This document shows, in pieces, positions 50,760-63,365 of a stretch of DNA of 64,000 nt (position 1 is the stretch's first letter; each line of letters opens with the position of its first letter). The position numbers were made by a program, and so were the translations under genes. The DNA lies in NCBI GenBank assembly GCA_015056365.1, contig SVGM01000012.1, positions 1 to 64,000 on the forward strand, in the 5' to 3' direction. Origin of the DNA: Clostridiales bacterium (GTDB lineage Bacteria > Bacillota > Clostridia > Christensenellales > Aristaeellaceae). The notes beneath the pieces are model-generated. The model worked only from the letters and a program-made list of their open reading frames with translations, was not told the DNA's origin and searched no databases.

Positions 50760-50870
50760 AAAAACGTCCTGCCGTGGAGGCAAGACGGAACAGGCACAGA
50801 AAAAACGCAGCATTCTCTCATGCGCTGAACAACCTTGCCGATCACACGGTATCGGCTTAAAAATCGTCCT
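50760..50870 (-). promoter_or_regulatory. Transcription attenuator in pyr operon leader
   Basis: On the minus strand: GCCGAT/ATCGGC hairpin, GGCAAGGT antiterminator partner, GTCTTGCC-TCCAC-GGCAGGAC terminator then GTTTTTG. Confidence 0.65.
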
Positions 50871-50876
50871 CTAAGT

Positions 50877-50905
50877 ATAGTACCAGAGGAGGGCCGGTTT
50901 GTCAA
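50877..50905 (-). promoter_or_regulatory. Sigma-A-type promoter of the pyr operon
   Basis: On the minus strand TTGACA-17 nt-TACTAT. Confidence 0.8.
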
Positions 50906-51109
50906 CAAAAAACGACGAGAAAAATCCGAAAAAACAAAAGCCTGATTTGACTTGCGCGGGCTGGCGTCCCTGCGATTGACAAGTGGTTTTTTCCATAATA
51001 TAATGCAAAAAAAGCTCGCAATGGCATATCGGAAAGCACCCGCACGGGCGGGTGTCTGGTGCTGCTGGTCCTGTGGTATGCTGGCTGAGCATGTATTGAG
51101 GTGACGAGG

Positions 51110-53383
51110 ATGGATATCAAGCAGGTTATTTCGCAGATGACGCTGGAGGAAAAGGCTTCGCTGCTTTCTGGTCTGGACTTTTGGCATACCAAGCCGGTGG
51201 AGCGTCTGGGCATTCCCAGTGTGATGGTCAGCGATGGCCCCCACGGCCTGCGCAAGCAGGACCAGACCGGGGATCATCTGGGGATCAACGACAGCATCAA
51301 GGCGGTCTGCTATCCTACGGCTTGCGCCACAGCTGCCAGCTTTGACCGGGATCTGCTGCGCCAGATCGGCGAAGGCGTGGGCGACGCCTGCCAGCACGAG
51401 CAGGTGGCCGTTGACCTGGGCCCTGCAGTAAACATCAAGCGCAGCCCCCTGTGCGGCCGCAATTTTGAGTATTTCAGCGAAGACCCCTATCTGACCGCCC
51501 AGCTTTCCACCAGCCTGATCAAGGGCGTGCAGAGCCGCAATATCGGCGTGAGCGTTAAGCACTTTGCCGCCAACAGTCAGGAGCATCGTCGCATGTCCTC
51601 CGACAGCGTGGTGGATGAGCGCACCCTGCGGGAGATCTACTTCCCCGCCTTTGAAAGCGCCGTCAAGGAAGGCAAGGCATGGACTGTTATGTGCTCCTAC
51701 AATCGTCTCAACGGCGAACATGCCTCCCAGAATCGTAAGCTGCTTACCGAAGTGCTCCGCGACGAGTGGGGCTTTGACGGCTATGTGGTCAGCGACTGGG
51801 GCGCAGTCAGCGACCGCCCCAAGGGCGTGCACGCAGGCCTGGATCTGGAAATGCCCGCTTCCGGCGGCATCAATGACAGGCGGGTGGTGGAGGCGGTCCG
51901 CGCCGGCCAGCTGGATGAGAAGGACGTGGATCTGGCAGTGGAACGCATTCTGACCATCCATCAGCGCTATCTGGACAATGCCAAACCCGATACCGTATGG
52001 GACAAGGAAGCACAGCATAAGCAGGCGCGCCAGATGGCTGCCGAGTGCATGGTGCTGCTGAAAAATGAGGACGGCATCCTGCCTGTCAAAGCGGGCGAGA
52101 CCCTTGCTGTCATCGGTAAGTTTGCCAAGGAACCCCGCTACCAGGGCGGCGGCAGCTCCCACATCAACAGCTTCAAGGTGGAGAGCCTGCTGGATGCGTT
52201 GGAGGGTGTGCCCGGCATCACGTATGCGCAGGGCTATGACATCGTCAGCGAGGAACCGGACGAAGAGCTGATCGCGCAGGCGGTGGAGGCGGCCAAAGAC
52301 GCTCAGAAGGCGGTGATCGTAGCCGGTCTGCCGGATTCCTTCGAAAGCGAAGGCTATGACCGCAGCCATATGCGCATTCCCAACTGTCAGGTGGAGCTGA
52401 TCCGCCGGGTGGCGCAGGTCAATCCCAACACCATCGTGGTGCTCTACAACGGTTCTCCTGTGGAGATGCCCTGGCTGGACAGCGCAAAGGCGGTTGTGGA
52501 AGCCTATCTGGGCGGTCAGGCTGTGGGCGGCGCTACCAAACTGGTACTGTTTGGCGACGTGAACCCCTGCGGCAAACTGCCGGAAAGCTTCCCCCTCAGA
52601 TTGGAGCACAATCCCTCCTATCTGACCTACGGCGGCGAGGGTAATACCGTTGTGTATAACGAAGGCGTGTTCGTAGGCTATCGTTACTACGATCGCAAAC
52701 AGATGGATGTACTGTTCCCCTTCGGCTACGGTCTGAGCTACACCTCCTTTGAATACAGTAACCTCACTGTCAGCGCGGATGCCATCAAGGATACCGATAC
52801 CCTCACCGTCACCGTGGACGTGACCAACACCGGCAAGGTATTCGGCAAGGAAGTGGTGCAGCTGTACGTCAGCGACCGGGAAAGCACGGTTTTCCGCCCT
52901 GTACGTGAGCTCAAGGGCTTTGAAAAGGTGGCCCTTGCCCCGGGCGAAACCAAAACAGTTGCTTTCTCTCTTGCCAAGCGTGCCTTTGCCTACTGGAATG
53001 AGGATCTGCACGACTGGCACGTGGAAACAGGCGTCTTTGATATCCAGATCTGCCGCAGCAGCCGCGACGTGGCGCTGTCCAGGGCCGTGACGGTGGAAAG
53101 TACCGTAGAGCTTCCTGCCCATTTTACGCTGGACTCCATCTTCATGGATTTGGTGAAGAACAAGAAGGCTTCCCAGGTGCTCAAGCCCATCTTCGAGGCC
53201 ATGTCCAGCAGCTTTGTCGGCAACGATGAAGAGGTCAGCGATGTGGCCAAGAGCGCCATCAGCGATGAAATGAACGCCGCCATGATGTTGAACATGCCCC
53301 TGCGCGGCATCATCAGCTTCGGCGGCGGCCAGATCAGCCGTGAACAGCTGGAAGCCATGTTGGACACCATCAACAACGGCTGA
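51110..53383 (+). CDS. Glycoside hydrolase family 3 (beta-glucosidase-like)
   Basis: GFDGYVVSDWGAVSDRPKGVHAGLDLEMP, KHFAANSQEHRR, C-terminal fibronectin III-like domain; no signal peptide. Confidence 0.93.
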   Translation: MDIKQVISQMTLEEKASLLSGLDFWHTKPVERLGIPSVMVSDGPHGLRKQDQTGDHLGINDSIKAVCYPTACATAASFDRDLLRQIGEGVGDACQHEQVAVDLGPAVNIKRSPLCGRNFEYFSEDPYLTAQLSTSLIKGVQSRNIGVSVKHFAANSQEHRRMSSDSVVDERTLREIYFPAFESAVKEGKAWTVMCSYNRLNGEHASQNRKLLTEVLRDEWGFDGYVVSDWGAVSDRPKGVHAGLDLEMPASGGINDRRVVEAVRAGQLDEKDVDLAVERILTIHQRYLDNAKPDTVWDKEAQHKQARQMAAECMVLLKNEDGILPVKAGETLAVIGKFAKEPRYQGGGSSHINSFKVESLLDALEGVPGITYAQGYDIVSEEPDEELIAQAVEAAKDAQKAVIVAGLPDSFESEGYDRSHMRIPNCQVELIRRVAQVNPNTIVVLYNGSPVEMPWLDSAKAVVEAYLGGQAVGGATKLVLFGDVNPCGKLPESFPLRLEHNPSYLTYGGEGNTVVYNEGVFVGYRYYDRKQMDVLFPFGYGLSYTSFEYSNLTVSADAIKDTDTLTVTVDVTNTGKVFGKEVVQLYVSDRESTVFRPVRELKGFEKVALAPGETKTVAFSLAKRAFAYWNEDLHDWHVETGVFDIQICRSSRDVALSRAVTVESTVELPAHFTLDSIFMDLVKNKKASQVLKPIFEAMSSSFVGNDEEVSDVAKSAISDEMNAAMMLNMPLRGIISFGGGQISREQLEAMLDTINNG

Positions 53384-53551
53384 GCGTTTTTACCCAATAA
53401 CGAAATCAACCTTCGCGGCCCGTCGTTTTCTGCCTGAAACCGGCGGGCTTTTTCATTCGGATAAGTGCTTGCCAAACCCTTCGTGTTGTGCTATAACACT
53501 TTTTGTTTCTAATGATGCTGCATACGAAAGCACAGGTTACAGGAGGTACCT

Positions 53552-54244
53552 ATGGGCGTTTTGTATCGTGTTCTGCGTAAGGCCATCCGGCTTTTCAGCC
53601 CCAAAATCGAAACGGTCTGGGAGGAGCCTTTTGACGGTCAGCTTGCGGTGTTCTGCCCCAATCACGCAGGCGCCATGGGCCCTATCAGTATGTGCGCTCA
53701 TTTTGAACTGACCGACAGCTGCTATTCATGGATGAACAACGGCATGATGGAGGCCAAGCTGGTGCCTGCCTATGTGCGGCAGGATTATTGGTGGGAGCCG
53801 GGCTGCAAAATGGAGCCCTTCTATAACGCCACCATTCCCTATATCGCCGCCGCCATTATCCCGCCCATCCTGCGCAGCGCACCGGGCGTGCCTGTGTACC
53901 ACGACAGCCGGGTCATCAAGACCTTCCGCAGAAGTATTGAGCTGCTCAAGGAAGGCAAGCATATGATCATCTTCACCGAGCAGCCCGCGGGACACGGCAC
54001 CAGCGAAATGGAGCTGAACCGGGGCTGGCTGCAGCTGGCCCCTATGGCATGGCGCACCATGAAGGTGGCGCTGAAGATTTATCCCGTGAACATTGATCTG
54101 GAGAACAAGCGCATTACCGTGCGCAAGCCCATCGCCTTTGATCCGGAACTGCCCCTGAAGGAACAGGAAGATCGGATCATCGAAACCATTAGGGCCGGCA
54201 TCTCCGTAGGCCAGTTTGAAGAGGAAGGAACAACAGAATCATGA
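53552..54244 (+). CDS. Lysophospholipid acyltransferase-like (PlsC fold) protein
   Basis: AVFCPNHAGAMGPISM and HMIIFTEQPAGHGTSE resemble acyltransferase motifs I and III. Confidence 0.65.
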   Translation: MGVLYRVLRKAIRLFSPKIETVWEEPFDGQLAVFCPNHAGAMGPISMCAHFELTDSCYSWMNNGMMEAKLVPAYVRQDYWWEPGCKMEPFYNATIPYIAAAIIPPILRSAPGVPVYHDSRVIKTFRRSIELLKEGKHMIIFTEQPAGHGTSEMELNRGWLQLAPMAWRTMKVALKIYPVNIDLENKRITVRKPIAFDPELPLKEQEDRIIETIRAGISVGQFEEEGTTES

Positions 54245-54273
54245 TGGCATTGTGATCCAGTGCATCGTGCAAA

Positions 54274-54310
54274 AACAGCCGCCTGTGCGACCACAGACGG
54301 CTGTTTTTTG
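54274..54310. terminator. Bidirectional terminator
   Basis: AACAGCCGCCTGTG...CACAGACGGCTGTTTTTT. Confidence 0.75.
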
Positions 54311-54349
54311 TTGCGGGTTTGTTTGTGCGCCGATCTTTCACGCTCCCCG

Positions 54350-55909
54350 TCACACGCCGCTGTTCATGGCGGATTGCTCGTACATCACGACTTTGATCTC
54401 CGGCTCGATCATCAGCGCAAGGCCGTCGCTGAGCAGCACGCCGTCCCTGTCGGTGAGGGTGGTGAGCACCAGGTGCACGCCGCCGCCAGCAGACAGGTCG
54501 TCCACCGGCGTAGCTCCGGCAATGGAACGCCCTGGCAGGCAGGCTTCGGCAAACGAGGCGGCATAGCGGTCCAGACTGTCGGAAGGAGCGGAAAGGGTAT
54601 GCAGCCAGCTTAGCGCCGACAATTCGCCCAGTACGGCAGAGCCGTCATACAGCAGCACCTCGCCTTCCAGCGACAGGAGAAGGGAGAAGATGGGGCTGTG
54701 CTTCGGATCGCTGGATTGGGCGGTGATGCGCCAGCCTTGAGGATCCTCCTCGCAGGTCAGGGCTACGGCGCTGGTATCAACGCCAATGAAGGGCGTTTCA
54801 AGGAAGCGCCGCGCGCAGGCAAGCGCAGCCTGGGGGTCGTTTAGGGGCTCGTGGGCAGCAACCCAGTTAAGCTGAGGAATGTTGCGGACAAAGACCGGTT
54901 TGTGGCTCTCGCGGGTGGCGAAGGCGGCGATCAGCACCAGGGCACAGCAAAGGGAACACAGCGCAATGCCCCAGTTTCTGGCGCGTTCGCTGTGGATGAC
55001 GCCGTTGATGCGTCGCTTGAGCCACTTGCCGCCCAGCATCAGCTTGTTTCCGCCGGTGCAGCTGCGCCCTGCGGCGCTGGCCAGCGCAGCGGCATAGGAC
55101 AGCCGATCCAACTTTTCGATCTTGCCGATCACTCGGGTATCGCATGCCAGCTCGGCATCCTCCCGGCTCAGGTAGGCTGCTAGCCATACCAGCGGATTGA
55201 TCCAGTGCAGGATGCAGCAGGCAGAACGCACCAGCGACCACAGATGATCCGCTGCCTTGATATGGCAGATCTCATGGGCCAGCATATGGGGGATGTGTGT
55301 ATCGGCAGAGCTTTGCGGGATGGCGATAAAGGGCCGGAACACGCCCACGACACAGGGAGCGGGCAGCTTTTGTACCAGATAGACTGGCACCGGCTTGACG
55401 CCATAGCGCTGACAGAGCTGGTGGTACTGTGCCATCAGGTTTTCGTCAGGCGTTGCCAGACGGTTGCGCAGAATACGGCTGCGGCGGTTGCCCGAACGAA
55501 TAGCCAACACCACGCCCACCAGGCAGCCGGCGGCGCCGTAGGCCACCACCAGCCATTTGCCGGCGCGTCCGCTGCGGGTTTCGTCGCCCAGATGACTCAG
55601 CGCTGCGGCACCTGCGCCGTCGCCGCCGGACAGAGCATCCACAGTGTCCAGAAAACGGGTGCGGATCTGATCGGCCACCGGACGGGCCTCCCCGTCCACC
55701 GAGAGAGTGGGGCGCAGTTCGTTCATCAACGGGTTGGGCAGACTGATGGGCAAAAGGAGCCGGAGCGCCACCACCAGCCAGAGCGTATAGATAACCCGAT
55801 TGGAGATGCGTCCGCGGCCCAGCGCACGGATAGCAAACATCAGCAGGATCAGCGCACTGCCAATGAGCATGGCCTCTAGGAGAAAGTTAAAAATCGTCAT
55901 GCTTCGCAT
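54350..55909 (-). CDS. M56 family (BlaR1-type) membrane metallopeptidase
   Basis: HMLAHEICHIKAADHLWSLVRSACCILHWINPLVWLAAYLSREDAELACD. Confidence 0.9.
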   Translation of the reverse strand: MRSMTIFNFLLEAMLIGSALILLMFAIRALGRGRISNRVIYTLWLVVALRLLLPISLPNPLMNELRPTLSVDGEARPVADQIRTRFLDTVDALSGGDGAGAAALSHLGDETRSGRAGKWLVVAYGAAGCLVGVVLAIRSGNRRSRILRNRLATPDENLMAQYHQLCQRYGVKPVPVYLVQKLPAPCVVGVFRPFIAIPQSSADTHIPHMLAHEICHIKAADHLWSLVRSACCILHWINPLVWLAAYLSREDAELACDTRVIGKIEKLDRLSYAAALASAAGRSCTGGNKLMLGGKWLKRRINGVIHSERARNWGIALCSLCCALVLIAAFATRESHKPVFVRNIPQLNWVAAHEPLNDPQAALACARRFLETPFIGVDTSAVALTCEEDPQGWRITAQSSDPKHSPIFSLLLSLEGEVLLYDGSAVLGELSALSWLHTLSAPSDSLDRYAASFAEACLPGRSIAGATPVDDLSAGGGVHLVLTTLTDRDGVLLSDGLALMIEPEIKVVMYEQSAMNSGV

Positions 55910-56120
55910 GGGAGTTCCTCCCTCTTTTGTACAGGGCAAAATACCCTCTAATGATTATAGACGAATCTCAGCGGCAAATCGTTTCCGAAGAATCACATTT
56001 TGCTAACTTTTTTTCAAGAGGAGCAGCCGAAACGTGAGTTCTGTATTTTTTCGCTGCACAGACTTCGTTAAAAAATTGTCGTTTTGTGTGAAAATTGGCT
56101 GTAGTACCTGTCACTAAAGG

Positions 56121-56149
56121 TTGACAAGCTATGGCACAAATCCTATAAT
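56121..56149 (+). promoter_or_regulatory. Consensus sigma-A promoter of nifJ
   Basis: TTGACA-17 nt-TATAAT, exact -35 and -10 hexamers. Confidence 0.85.
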
Positions 56150-56166
56150 AGTTACGTTGGAAACCT

Positions 56167-56278
56167 CCGTCTGTTTGCCATGCGCGTCAGCGGTTCAGCC
56201 GTCGCGCCATGGGTTGTAAGTGCTTCCGCTGCCATTGGCCCGGGCGCGCTCCGCCCTGACAGCAATGCAGACAGACGG
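56167..56278 (+). promoter_or_regulatory. Structured 5' leader of nifJ (candidate cis-acting RNA)
   Basis: CCGTCTGTTTGC (56167-56178) pairs with GCAGACAGACGG (56267-56278), 12 bp with one G-U, enclosing GC-rich hairpins. Confidence 0.55.
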
Positions 56279-56300
56279 CTTTCAATGATAAATATCTTAG

Positions 56301-59807
<3,507 letters not shown>

Positions 59808-59864
59808 TCTGATTTGCTTCCTGCTGGCGGCTCCTTCGGGAGCCCCGGCAGCCAGCGAAACAAA

Positions 59865-59899
59865 CACCCCCGGGAAGTTTTCTTCCCGGGGGTGTTTTT
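59865..59899. terminator. Terminator after nifJ
   Basis: ACACCCCCGGGAAG-TTTTC-TTCCCGGGGGTGTTTTT. Confidence 0.88.
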
Positions 59900-59919
59900 G
59901 GTATCAGGCAGTATGGTTG

Positions 59920-60504
59920 TCAGGCATTTTCGCCCTGCGCCGTGTACCAGTCCATAAACGCCTGCATATATTCTTCGTGGGGGGTGATCACGCGGATGTC
60001 CACATCAGGGCTCTGCTTTGCATAGGCCTCCAGCATGCCGGCCAGGTTGTCCTTTGACTTCATGTAGTCATCGATGATGGCCGGCGTGTCCATTCCGGAT
60101 CTGTGCAGCAGAATGGCTGAGACCACGCCCGTCCGGTCCTTGCCTGCGCTGCAGAAGTACAGCACGTTGGTATCCGCTGACCAGATCAGGTCGACGATCC
60201 TGCACATCTGTTCATCCGCCATGCGAATGTATGCCTTGGAAACGTCGTCCACGGAAGAGGGTACAGCGTTTCCGCCGGTGACAGGCATGGAGTGATAACG
60301 AAATCGTGCATCCTGTGCCAAGGGACAGGGTTTTTGCTTCTGTTCGCACACTTCCCTAAGATCAACGACGGTGGTGATACCCTTGGTGATCAGCCAGTCG
60401 GTTTCCGGCTCGGTGATGCGGTACGGAACGTCGCTGCGGACGAAGCGCAGGCTGCCGGGCAGAATGGCCCTTGTATTGAGGGTGCTGCTAAGAAGACTGG
60501 ACAT
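59920..60504 (-). CDS. Tyrosine/serine protein phosphatase (Y_phosphatase3-like)
   Basis: P-loop CSAGKDRTG; RSDVPYRITEPETDWLITKGITTVVDLR. Confidence 0.87.
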   Translation of the reverse strand: MSSLLSSTLNTRAILPGSLRFVRSDVPYRITEPETDWLITKGITTVVDLREVCEQKQKPCPLAQDARFRYHSMPVTGGNAVPSSVDDVSKAYIRMADEQMCRIVDLIWSADTNVLYFCSAGKDRTGVVSAILLHRSGMDTPAIIDDYMKSKDNLAGMLEAYAKQSPDVDIRVITPHEEYMQAFMDWYTAQGENA

Positions 60505-60542
60505 GGGATCGCTCCTTACCTTTGTTGGGAAGGGGGCGAAAA

Positions 60543-62081
60543 TCAGCTTTCGCCCAAGGTACGCAGTCGGTACAGATAGACGGTGTCATACCACATACCT
60601 TCGGTGGCAGGGCAGGAATCCACCAGTTCGTAACGCTCGTCGATGGACTGGGGATTCAGCCCGCGGGTGACCACGAAGTCGCACAGGCCTTCTCTCACGT
60701 AGCGTTCCTGTTCGGAGCGCATCTCGTCCAGAGGCACGTTGGTCAGATGGTAAAAGCGCACGTGGGGGGCGACGCCGGCGGCGGTGTAGAAGCCCGCGTC
60801 CAGAAAGCCGAAGTTCAGCATGGTGGGGCTGTCGTATTGGTTGATGATGGCGGCAAAGCGATACTGCATGGTTTCCTCGCGTTTTTGCAGAAAGCCGCTG
60901 GATACATTGGGGCTGAGGAAGCTGGCAGCGATGCACACCGCAGTGAGCGCAGCCAGCGCCGCCTTGGGCGCATGCGCCGCACGAGGGGAGACTGGCGCCG
61001 CAGCCTCTTCAAACCAGCGTCGCTCGATCCACCGGCAAACCGGCAGGAAGCATACGGGCGTCAGTGCGCCAAGAGCGAAGCCGTAATAGACATAATACCG
61101 ACCGCCGACGAAGATACCCAGCATCCCCAGAGCCAAACAGAGATACCAGGTCACTTTTTCCGTGACGGTCTGTTTTTTGCTCAAAAGCAGCCAGAGCATC
61201 CCGGCCATCAGAGGCAGCGTATAACCGGGGTTCTCGATGATCCAGGAGAGGATCGCCTTCACAATGGCCTTGATCCGCTGAAGCAGCGTCAGGGGCGCTT
61301 CGGCGCCTGCATAGAGGAAGAAGTTATCGTATAGGTAGGTTTTCAGGAAGGGAAGCAGCCCGTCTACAGCCCAGAAATAGAGGAGCCAGGGCAGGGTGGA
61401 GAGCACGAACCCAAGGAACATCCAGCCGATATCCGTAAGCGCCCGTTTCAAACCGCCCCTGCGCAGTCCGAGCCATGCCAGCATCAGGCACACAGCAGCC
61501 GGAATGCCCACCAGGGTGAATTTCAGCCAGAATACGCAGCCTAGCAGGAAGCCTGCAATGAGCAGCTGAGAGGGCGTGGTTTGGCAGCTGTGAAGGCGCT
61601 GCGCCTTAAGCAGCTGATACAGCGGAAACAGCATCATGGGCAGAGCCAGTTCCTCTGCGCTGTCGCCCATCTGAAAGCTCAGCGAGGTAAACAGCAGCAC
61701 CGCGATCACAGGCAGAGCCGCCCATGCGCTGCGATGAGCGCCCCAGAGGACGATCAACTGATATGCGATGGTAAGGAACAGGGCATTGGAGAGAACCTCC
61801 AGCAGATACACGCCGAAAAACGTATCAAAGCTGATCAGGGCACACAGCGCGTGAAGGAAATATAGCAGCGGGCCCTTGTGGTCGTAAAGGTCCCGGTACA
61901 TCACCTTGCCCTGGGTCATGGCCTTGCCTGCGGAGAAAAACACATTGGCATCCGCCCAGTCGTTGATGGGGTAGGCGGGGGAGGATTTGGAACAAATGAA
62001 AAGCATCGCCGCAGACAACAGTAGCGCATAGAGAAAAACGCGCCACAGGGATCCGGGTGACTTGCGTGTGCTGAGCGTCAT
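60543..62081 (-). CDS. GT39-like multi-TM membrane protein
   Basis: NDWADANVFFSAGKAMTQGKVMYRDLYDHKGPLLYFLHAL and about 10 hydrophobic segments. Confidence 0.75.
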   Translation of the reverse strand: MTLSTRKSPGSLWRVFLYALLLSAAMLFICSKSSPAYPINDWADANVFFSAGKAMTQGKVMYRDLYDHKGPLLYFLHALCALISFDTFFGVYLLEVLSNALFLTIAYQLIVLWGAHRSAWAALPVIAVLLFTSLSFQMGDSAEELALPMMLFPLYQLLKAQRLHSCQTTPSQLLIAGFLLGCVFWLKFTLVGIPAAVCLMLAWLGLRRGGLKRALTDIGWMFLGFVLSTLPWLLYFWAVDGLLPFLKTYLYDNFFLYAGAEAPLTLLQRIKAIVKAILSWIIENPGYTLPLMAGMLWLLLSKKQTVTEKVTWYLCLALGMLGIFVGGRYYVYYGFALGALTPVCFLPVCRWIERRWFEEAAAPVSPRAAHAPKAALAALTAVCIAASFLSPNVSSGFLQKREETMQYRFAAIINQYDSPTMLNFGFLDAGFYTAAGVAPHVRFYHLTNVPLDEMRSEQERYVREGLCDFVVTRGLNPQSIDERYELVDSCPATEGMWYDTVYLYRLRTLGES

Positions 62082-62201
62082 GATATCGCCTCAATCGATT
62101 GGGATGGATGTAGCGTATCATATTTCAGGCCACGGGGCAAGTGCATTTCCGAAGCAGCAGATACATAGGCTGTGACAGACGATGGAAAGGAAGTGGCAGC
62201 C

Positions 62202-63302
62202 ATGTGGGCACGAAGAAGCGGCGTGCTGACGGCGCTGATCCTCACGGCGATCCTGCTGTATCTGATGCCGGGGCTGGTACGGGGACGGCTGAACGACACC
62301 GGCGGCAGGATGGATGAGCGGCTGCGTCCGGCGCCTGCACGTACGCTGGTGGTGTGGGTCATCTCCGATGCGGCGGAGGATCGCAAGCTGCTCAGCACCC
62401 TGTGCTCTGCCTTTGAGAAGGAACAAAAAGGGCTGCATGTTTATTTGAGACGTGTGGATGCGGAGGAACTGTACGCACAGGATGCGGTCCTGCCGGACGT
62501 TTTGATGCACGTAACAGGCGAGATCACCGCGTCGGAAGAGATTCTGCTGCCCTTGCATATGCCGGACGGGATGCCGGAGCTTTTGGCAAGCAGCGGGCGC
62601 AGCAAGGGGGTACAGTACGCGCTGCCGCTGTGGTACAGCCCCAATGTGCTAAGCCTGCCCCGTTCGTGGTTTGTTACAGAGGGGAAGGATCAAGTAACCA
62701 TCACGGAGGGTTCGTATTTTTCGCTGCAAACGCCTACCCCTACAGAAGTGGATCCTGATCTGCCCGTTATCGACAATCTGCCCTGGGCAAAGCTGACGGA
62801 GTGCGGAACAATTCGCTCCTTGAGCAGCGTGGGGTTTCAGCAGCTGCTGCTATGCTGTCCAATGTCCCTCAGGCAGGAGCTAAGCGCCTGCGTTCCCACG
62901 AACGAAAGCGCGCCGGAGGAGGCGCTGCTCCAGAGTCTGACACAGCATGAAAGCGCAGTCGCCGCAGGATCTGCCCTGGCAGGCGTCGCCCTCAGCCCCG
63001 TGGTGTCCGACCGGGTGCGCTATGTTTCCTTGTGCAGGGACGGAGCGGACGCCCGGGCGTTTGCGGCATATCTGCTCAGCGATGCGGCGCAGCAGCAAAC
63101 GGCAGCACATCTGTTGCTGCCGGTGCAGAACAGCCTTCAATGGCCAGGCAGCGGACTTATGTCTGAACTGGGGCGAGCTGCTCAGGAAAGTCTGCTCTTG
63201 CCCAATTGTTTTGCCCATACCCGGGAGGAGATCCGCAGCCTGTGCATGGATGATTTCCGCCGGGGAGAGGACGCGGCAGTGACGCTTCTCAGGCTCCGCT
63301 GA
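62202..63302 (+). CDS. Membrane-anchored extracellular solute-binding-like protein
   Basis: N-terminal TM RRSGVLTALILTAILLYLMPGL; LVVWVISDAAEDRKLLSTLCSAFEKEQKGLHVYLRRV resembles SBP N-lobe. Confidence 0.6.
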   Translation: MWARRSGVLTALILTAILLYLMPGLVRGRLNDTGGRMDERLRPAPARTLVVWVISDAAEDRKLLSTLCSAFEKEQKGLHVYLRRVDAEELYAQDAVLPDVLMHVTGEITASEEILLPLHMPDGMPELLASSGRSKGVQYALPLWYSPNVLSLPRSWFVTEGKDQVTITEGSYFSLQTPTPTEVDPDLPVIDNLPWAKLTECGTIRSLSSVGFQQLLLCCPMSLRQELSACVPTNESAPEEALLQSLTQHESAVAAGSALAGVALSPVVSDRVRYVSLCRDGADARAFAAYLLSDAAQQQTAAHLLLPVQNSLQWPGSGLMSELGRAAQESLLLPNCFAHTREEIRSLCMDDFRRGEDAAVTLLRLR

Positions 63303-63365
63303 CGGTATAAACCGCTGCGACTCAGCCATACTAAACTCATAAACTTACCGTCGGAGGCGATAACC

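Noticed and set aside
49541-53122. 1193-aa ORF start for pyrC
   Set aside because: The upstream ~795 aa are antisense to the GH3 gene and cross the pyr promoter and attenuator. The dihydroorotase starts at 50737 with a good RBS.
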